A stretch of 50,984 bases of DNA from assembly GCF_902499135.1 (NCBI RefSeq), contig NZ_CABVPR010000043.1, positions 1 to 50,984 on the forward strand, written 5' to 3'. Positions 50,238-50,984 of this stretch are shown here, piece after piece; position 1 is the first letter of the stretch; each line of letters opens with the position of its first letter. Position numbers and translations under genes: made by a program. The notes beneath the pieces are model-generated. The model was not told where the DNA came from. It ran no database searches and was given only the letters and a program-made list of their open reading frames with translations. This DNA comes from Burkholderia dolosa (GTDB lineage: Bacteria; Pseudomonadota; Gammaproteobacteria; Burkholderiales; Burkholderiaceae).

Positions 50238-50984
50238 ATGAATACGCAATCCATCGCTTCGTCCCGTTCTCCCGTTCGGGCCGCCCGCGTCGCGCGCGGC
50301 GCCGCGCATCGCTGGCGCGTGCTCGCGGCCGGCGTCGCCGCGAACATGAGCTTTTCGGCTGCCGCGGCCGGCATTCCGACCACCGCCGTCTGGATGCGCA
50401 GCGCGTATCGCCTCGACAACGGCGCGCTCGGGCTCGTGCTCGGCGCGCTCGGCTTCGGCGTCGCGTTGTCCGAGCTGCCGTGGGGCATCGCCGCCGATCG
50501 CTTCGGCGATCGCCGCGTGCTGCTGACCGGCCTCGTCGCGACGGCCGCGATGCTCGCGCTGATGGTGTGCGCGATCGTCCCGAACGCGCATGCGGTGCCG
50601 CCGCTTGCGCGCGTCGTCGCGGCGATGGGTTGCGTCGGGCTGCTCGGCGGCAGCGTGAACGGCTCGAGCGGACGCGCGGTGATGCGCTGGTTCGGCGAGC
50701 GCGAACGCGGGCTCGCGATGAGCATTCGCCAGACCGCCGTCCCGCTCGGCGGCGGCGTCGGCGCCGCGCTGCTGCCCGCGCTCGCGTCGCATGTCGGGTT
50801 CGCGGCGGTGTACGGCGCGCTGATGCTGCTATGCGCGGGGTCGGCGGTGCTGACGTGGCGCTGGCTGCACGAGCCGCCCGATGCGCCGGCCATTGCGGCT
50901 TCGGCTTCTTCGGCTTCTTCGGCTTCTTCGGCTTCTTCGGCTTCTTCGGCTTCTTCGGCTTCTTCGGCTTCTTCGGCTTCTTCG
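50238..50984 (+). CDS. MFS transporter (partial, C-terminal half beyond right edge)
   Basis: 249 codons from MNTQSIASSRSPVRAARVAR to the window edge without a stop. The first six helices are visible: WRVLAAGVAANMSFSAAAAG, GALGLVLGALGFGVALSELP followed by the loop motif WGIAADRFGDRRV (typical MFS motif A), VLLTGLVATAAMLALMVCAI, LLGGSVNGSSGRAVMRWFGE, GLAMSIRQTAVPLGGGVGAA and AVYGALMLLCAGSAVLTWRW. The central loop between helices 6 and 7 then runs into an Ala-Ser-Ser repeat. Substrate unknown. Divergence from a LysR gene suggests inducible uptake or efflux. Confidence 0.88.
   Translation, partial: MNTQSIASSRSPVRAARVARGAAHRWRVLAAGVAANMSFSAAAAGIPTTAVWMRSAYRLDNGALGLVLGALGFGVALSELPWGIAADRFGDRRVLLTGLVATAAMLALMVCAIVPNAHAVPPLARVVAAMGCVGLLGGSVNGSSGRAVMRWFGERERGLAMSIRQTAVPLGGGVGAALLPALASHVGFAAVYGALMLLCAGSAVLTWRWLHEPPDAPAIAASASSASSASSASSASSASSASSASSASS
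50904..50984 (+). repeat. 9-bp in-frame tandem repeat (GCTTCTTCG), at least 9 units, open at the right edge
   Basis: Nine perfect copies run to the end of the window and encode (Ala-Ser-Ser)n in the central loop of the MFS transporter. The true copy number is not visible. Confidence 0.97.

Overview
The window is high-GC DNA from a Burkholderia-type betaproteobacterium, most likely Burkholderia sensu stricto and plausibly the cepacia complex. The evidence is the gene set and its order: PhaM-like granule protein, methionine synthase split into two genes, argS-SPOR-dsbA, aceK, a bioA-bioF-bioD-bioB operon, and a channel that closely resembles KirBac1.1 of B. pseudomallei as I remember it. Species cannot be fixed from the sequence alone. 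Most of the window looks like ordinary chromosome. Two stretches do not: a lower-GC two-gene insert at about 30.0-32.9 kb, and a repeat-rich non-coding block at about 41.0-43.9 kb followed by a lower-GC lysozyme-like gene cluster at 44.0-45.2 kb.

Layout. 1-5.3 kb: phaM (cut by the left edge), an enoyl-CoA hydratase/isomerase family gene and a fumarylacetoacetate hydrolase family gene on the minus strand, divergent from an IclR regulator, then a DUF3108 envelope protein with an in-frame hexanucleotide repeat tail. 5.5-10.3 kb: a DUF3567 protein, the two-gene cobalamin-dependent methionine synthase, and a DUF1840 protein. 10.5-18.5 kb: argS, SPOR protein, dsbA, an SDR oxidoreductase, a dipeptide-type ABC substrate-binding protein, and an ABC-F ATPase. 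18.6-25.2 kb: metallo-beta-lactamase-fold hydrolase, aceK, beta-carbonic anhydrase, an SDR protein, YchJ and a secreted alpha/beta hydrolase. 25.6-29.9 kb: the biotin operon, whose first three genes are joined by ATGA overlaps.

30.0-32.9 kb: an insert between bioB and cutC with an OLD-like protein (ABC-type ATPase plus probable TOPRIM nuclease, 509 aa) and a HEPN-domain protein with a beta-rich C-terminal half (266 aa). This pair is the best candidate here for an undescribed anti-phage or abortive-infection module. 33.0-40.8 kb: cutC, an EAL phosphodiesterase, a CPA1 Na+/H+ antiporter and a fused indolepyruvate ferredoxin oxidoreductase.

41.0-43.9 kb: a 9-bp minisatellite, then about 2.6 kb of a repeat family. 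Seventeen copies of a core element are each exactly 54 bp, from CTCACC to TCCACA. They lie in three blocks of alternating orientation on a rhythm of about 87-90 bp, and each ends in a sequence one base away from the DnaA-box consensus. It does not look protein-coding. 44.0-45.2 kb: a lysozyme-like (SLT-type) plus LysM protein that appears broken by one extra base, followed by a LprI-type lysozyme inhibitor, resembling an orphan effector-immunity pair. 45.5-51 kb: a KirBac channel, a sulfate-binding protein, a DHDPS-family aldolase, a LysR regulator and a divergent MFS transporter cut by the right edge inside a 9-bp repeat.
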